Positions 62,773 to 64,000 of a DNA stretch of 64,000 nt are shown here, in pieces; position 1 is the first letter of the stretch; each line of letters begins with the position of its first letter. The translations under genes were made by a program, and so were the position numbers. The notes under the pieces were generated by a model, which was given only the letters and a program-made list of their open reading frames with translations, was not told where the DNA came from and ran no database searches. This stretch comes from Saltatorellus ferox (GTDB lineage: Bacteria > Planctomycetota > UBA1135 > GCA-002686595). Where the stretch lies: NCBI GenBank assembly GCA_007751475.1, contig CP036434.1, forward strand, positions 4,593,524 to 4,657,523. Reading direction: 5' to 3'.

Positions 62773-62804
62773 AAAAAGCCCCCCACCTGAATCAGGCGGA
62801 GGGC
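62773..62804 (-). terminator. Rho-independent terminator after tsf
   Basis: Read on the minus strand: gccctccgcctg-att-caggtggggggc stem (two non-Watson-Crick positions) followed by five T. It lies between tsf and pyrH, so pyrH-frr must have an additional promoter or depend on read-through. Confidence 0.8.
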
Positions 62805-62836
62805 CTCTACCGGCGCTTCGAGCGCGAAACGCCGTA

Positions 62837-63682
<846 letters not shown>

Positions 63683-63927
63683 GGTTGATTGACCCCGACG
63701 TGCAGGGCTTCCGGTTCGTGTCTCTAGGGGTGTCGTGCGAAGGCGCCGGACGACGCGAAAGCGTGCGGGGCGCGATGGGTGTTGGAAATGGTCGCGTCCG
63801 ACAAGGCGTCGGGCTGGATCGGCTCAGTGGCGTCTCGAGCTCGGCGCGTTGGCGGACGCTGTTGCGATCTCCGAAGGAAACCCCGAAGGGAACCCCGATA
63901 GGAAGTTCCGTGGGATCGCCCTTCGGA
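63683..63927. promoter_or_regulatory. Intergenic leader of tsf
   Basis: 245 bp between the probable rpsB and tsf. It contains a complementary pair ccgaaggg / cccttcgg at 63889-63925 and repeated gaagg-type motifs, a possible attenuator or processing hairpin in the transcript. No T-run. Confidence 0.3.
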
Positions 63928-64000
63928 TCAGGCGCCGGGCGCGGCGTCGGGAGCCGGGCCCGAGGGCGAGCCGGGGGCGGCGTCGACCGTGGCGGCGGCG
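63928..64000 (-). CDS. rpsB: Probable ribosomal protein S2 C-terminus, partial
   Basis: Last 23 codons of a gene that enters from the right edge, reading AAATVDAAPGSPSGPAPDAA then PGA and stop. Position upstream of tsf on the same strand makes rpsB the expected gene; extended Ala/Pro-rich tails occur on S2 of GC-rich bacteria. The retained part has no diagnostic motif. Confidence 0.5.
   Translation of the reverse strand, partial: AAATVDAAPGSPSGPAPDAAPGA

Noticed and set aside
63896..63909. cgataggaagttcc resembles the element end.
   Set aside because: Short, imperfect and in the leader of a ribosomal cluster. Chance is likely.

Overview
The window looks like chromosome from a GC-rich member of the Planctomycetota. 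The evidence is a planctomycete cytochrome (PSCyt1/DUF1549/DUF1553) gene, several Gfo/Idh/MocA oxidoreductases (one with a Tat signal), two ECF sigma factors fused through a membrane segment to carboxypeptidase-regulatory-like repeats, many secreted beta-rich proteins and lipoproteins, and an EboE-like gene. No rRNA or CRISPR array was seen.

Layout. 1-1.4 kb holds two secreted-protein genes. 1.8-6.8 kb is a nested mobile island: an IS91-like copy split by a complete 3.5 kb serine-recombinase element and capped by a solitary IS91-type end. 6.8-10.5 kb has DUF4166, DoxX-like and a large carboxypeptidase-regulatory-like repeat protein. 10.5-12.2 kb is an old IS91 pseudogene. 12.2-18.9 kb has a TrmH-type methyltransferase, an SGNH hydrolase, small and unknown genes and a truncated planctomycete cytochrome. 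18.9-41 kb is dominated by further IS91-like copies in between a GH95-like glycosidase, a RAYT transposase with long inverted flanks, an ECF fusion, an Abi/UG-type reverse transcriptase, a broken toxin with its probable immunity gene, an IS3 fragment, a TolB-like lipoprotein and a decayed oxidoreductase. 41.3-64 kb is conserved chromosome: a TolC/HlyD/MacB-type efflux operon, a second ECF fusion overlapping a TPR gene, hydrolase-OsmC, two divergent oxidoreductases, tRNA-Glu, eboE-like, Trm112, pepP, tRNA-Lys and the frr-pyrH-tsf-(rpsB) translation cluster.

The IS91-like family is present as eight copies (called A to H here) plus two solitary ends. All nine recognisable 3' ends read CCTATCC followed by GTY (GTTC, GTCG, GTCC or GTCA), and most abut a truncated host gene, so this family has repeatedly broken genes here. 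Only copy E keeps an uninterrupted transposase frame from its 5' breakpoint to the stop.

The most striking object is the serine-recombinase element at 2361-5855. Because it sits inside an IS91 copy whose uninterrupted sequence is known from the other copies, its ends can be read to the base: a 2-bp AA flank on both sides, imperfect terminal inverted repeats in register, and four co-oriented genes (DUF5372-like, HTH, an unknown small protein, recombinase).
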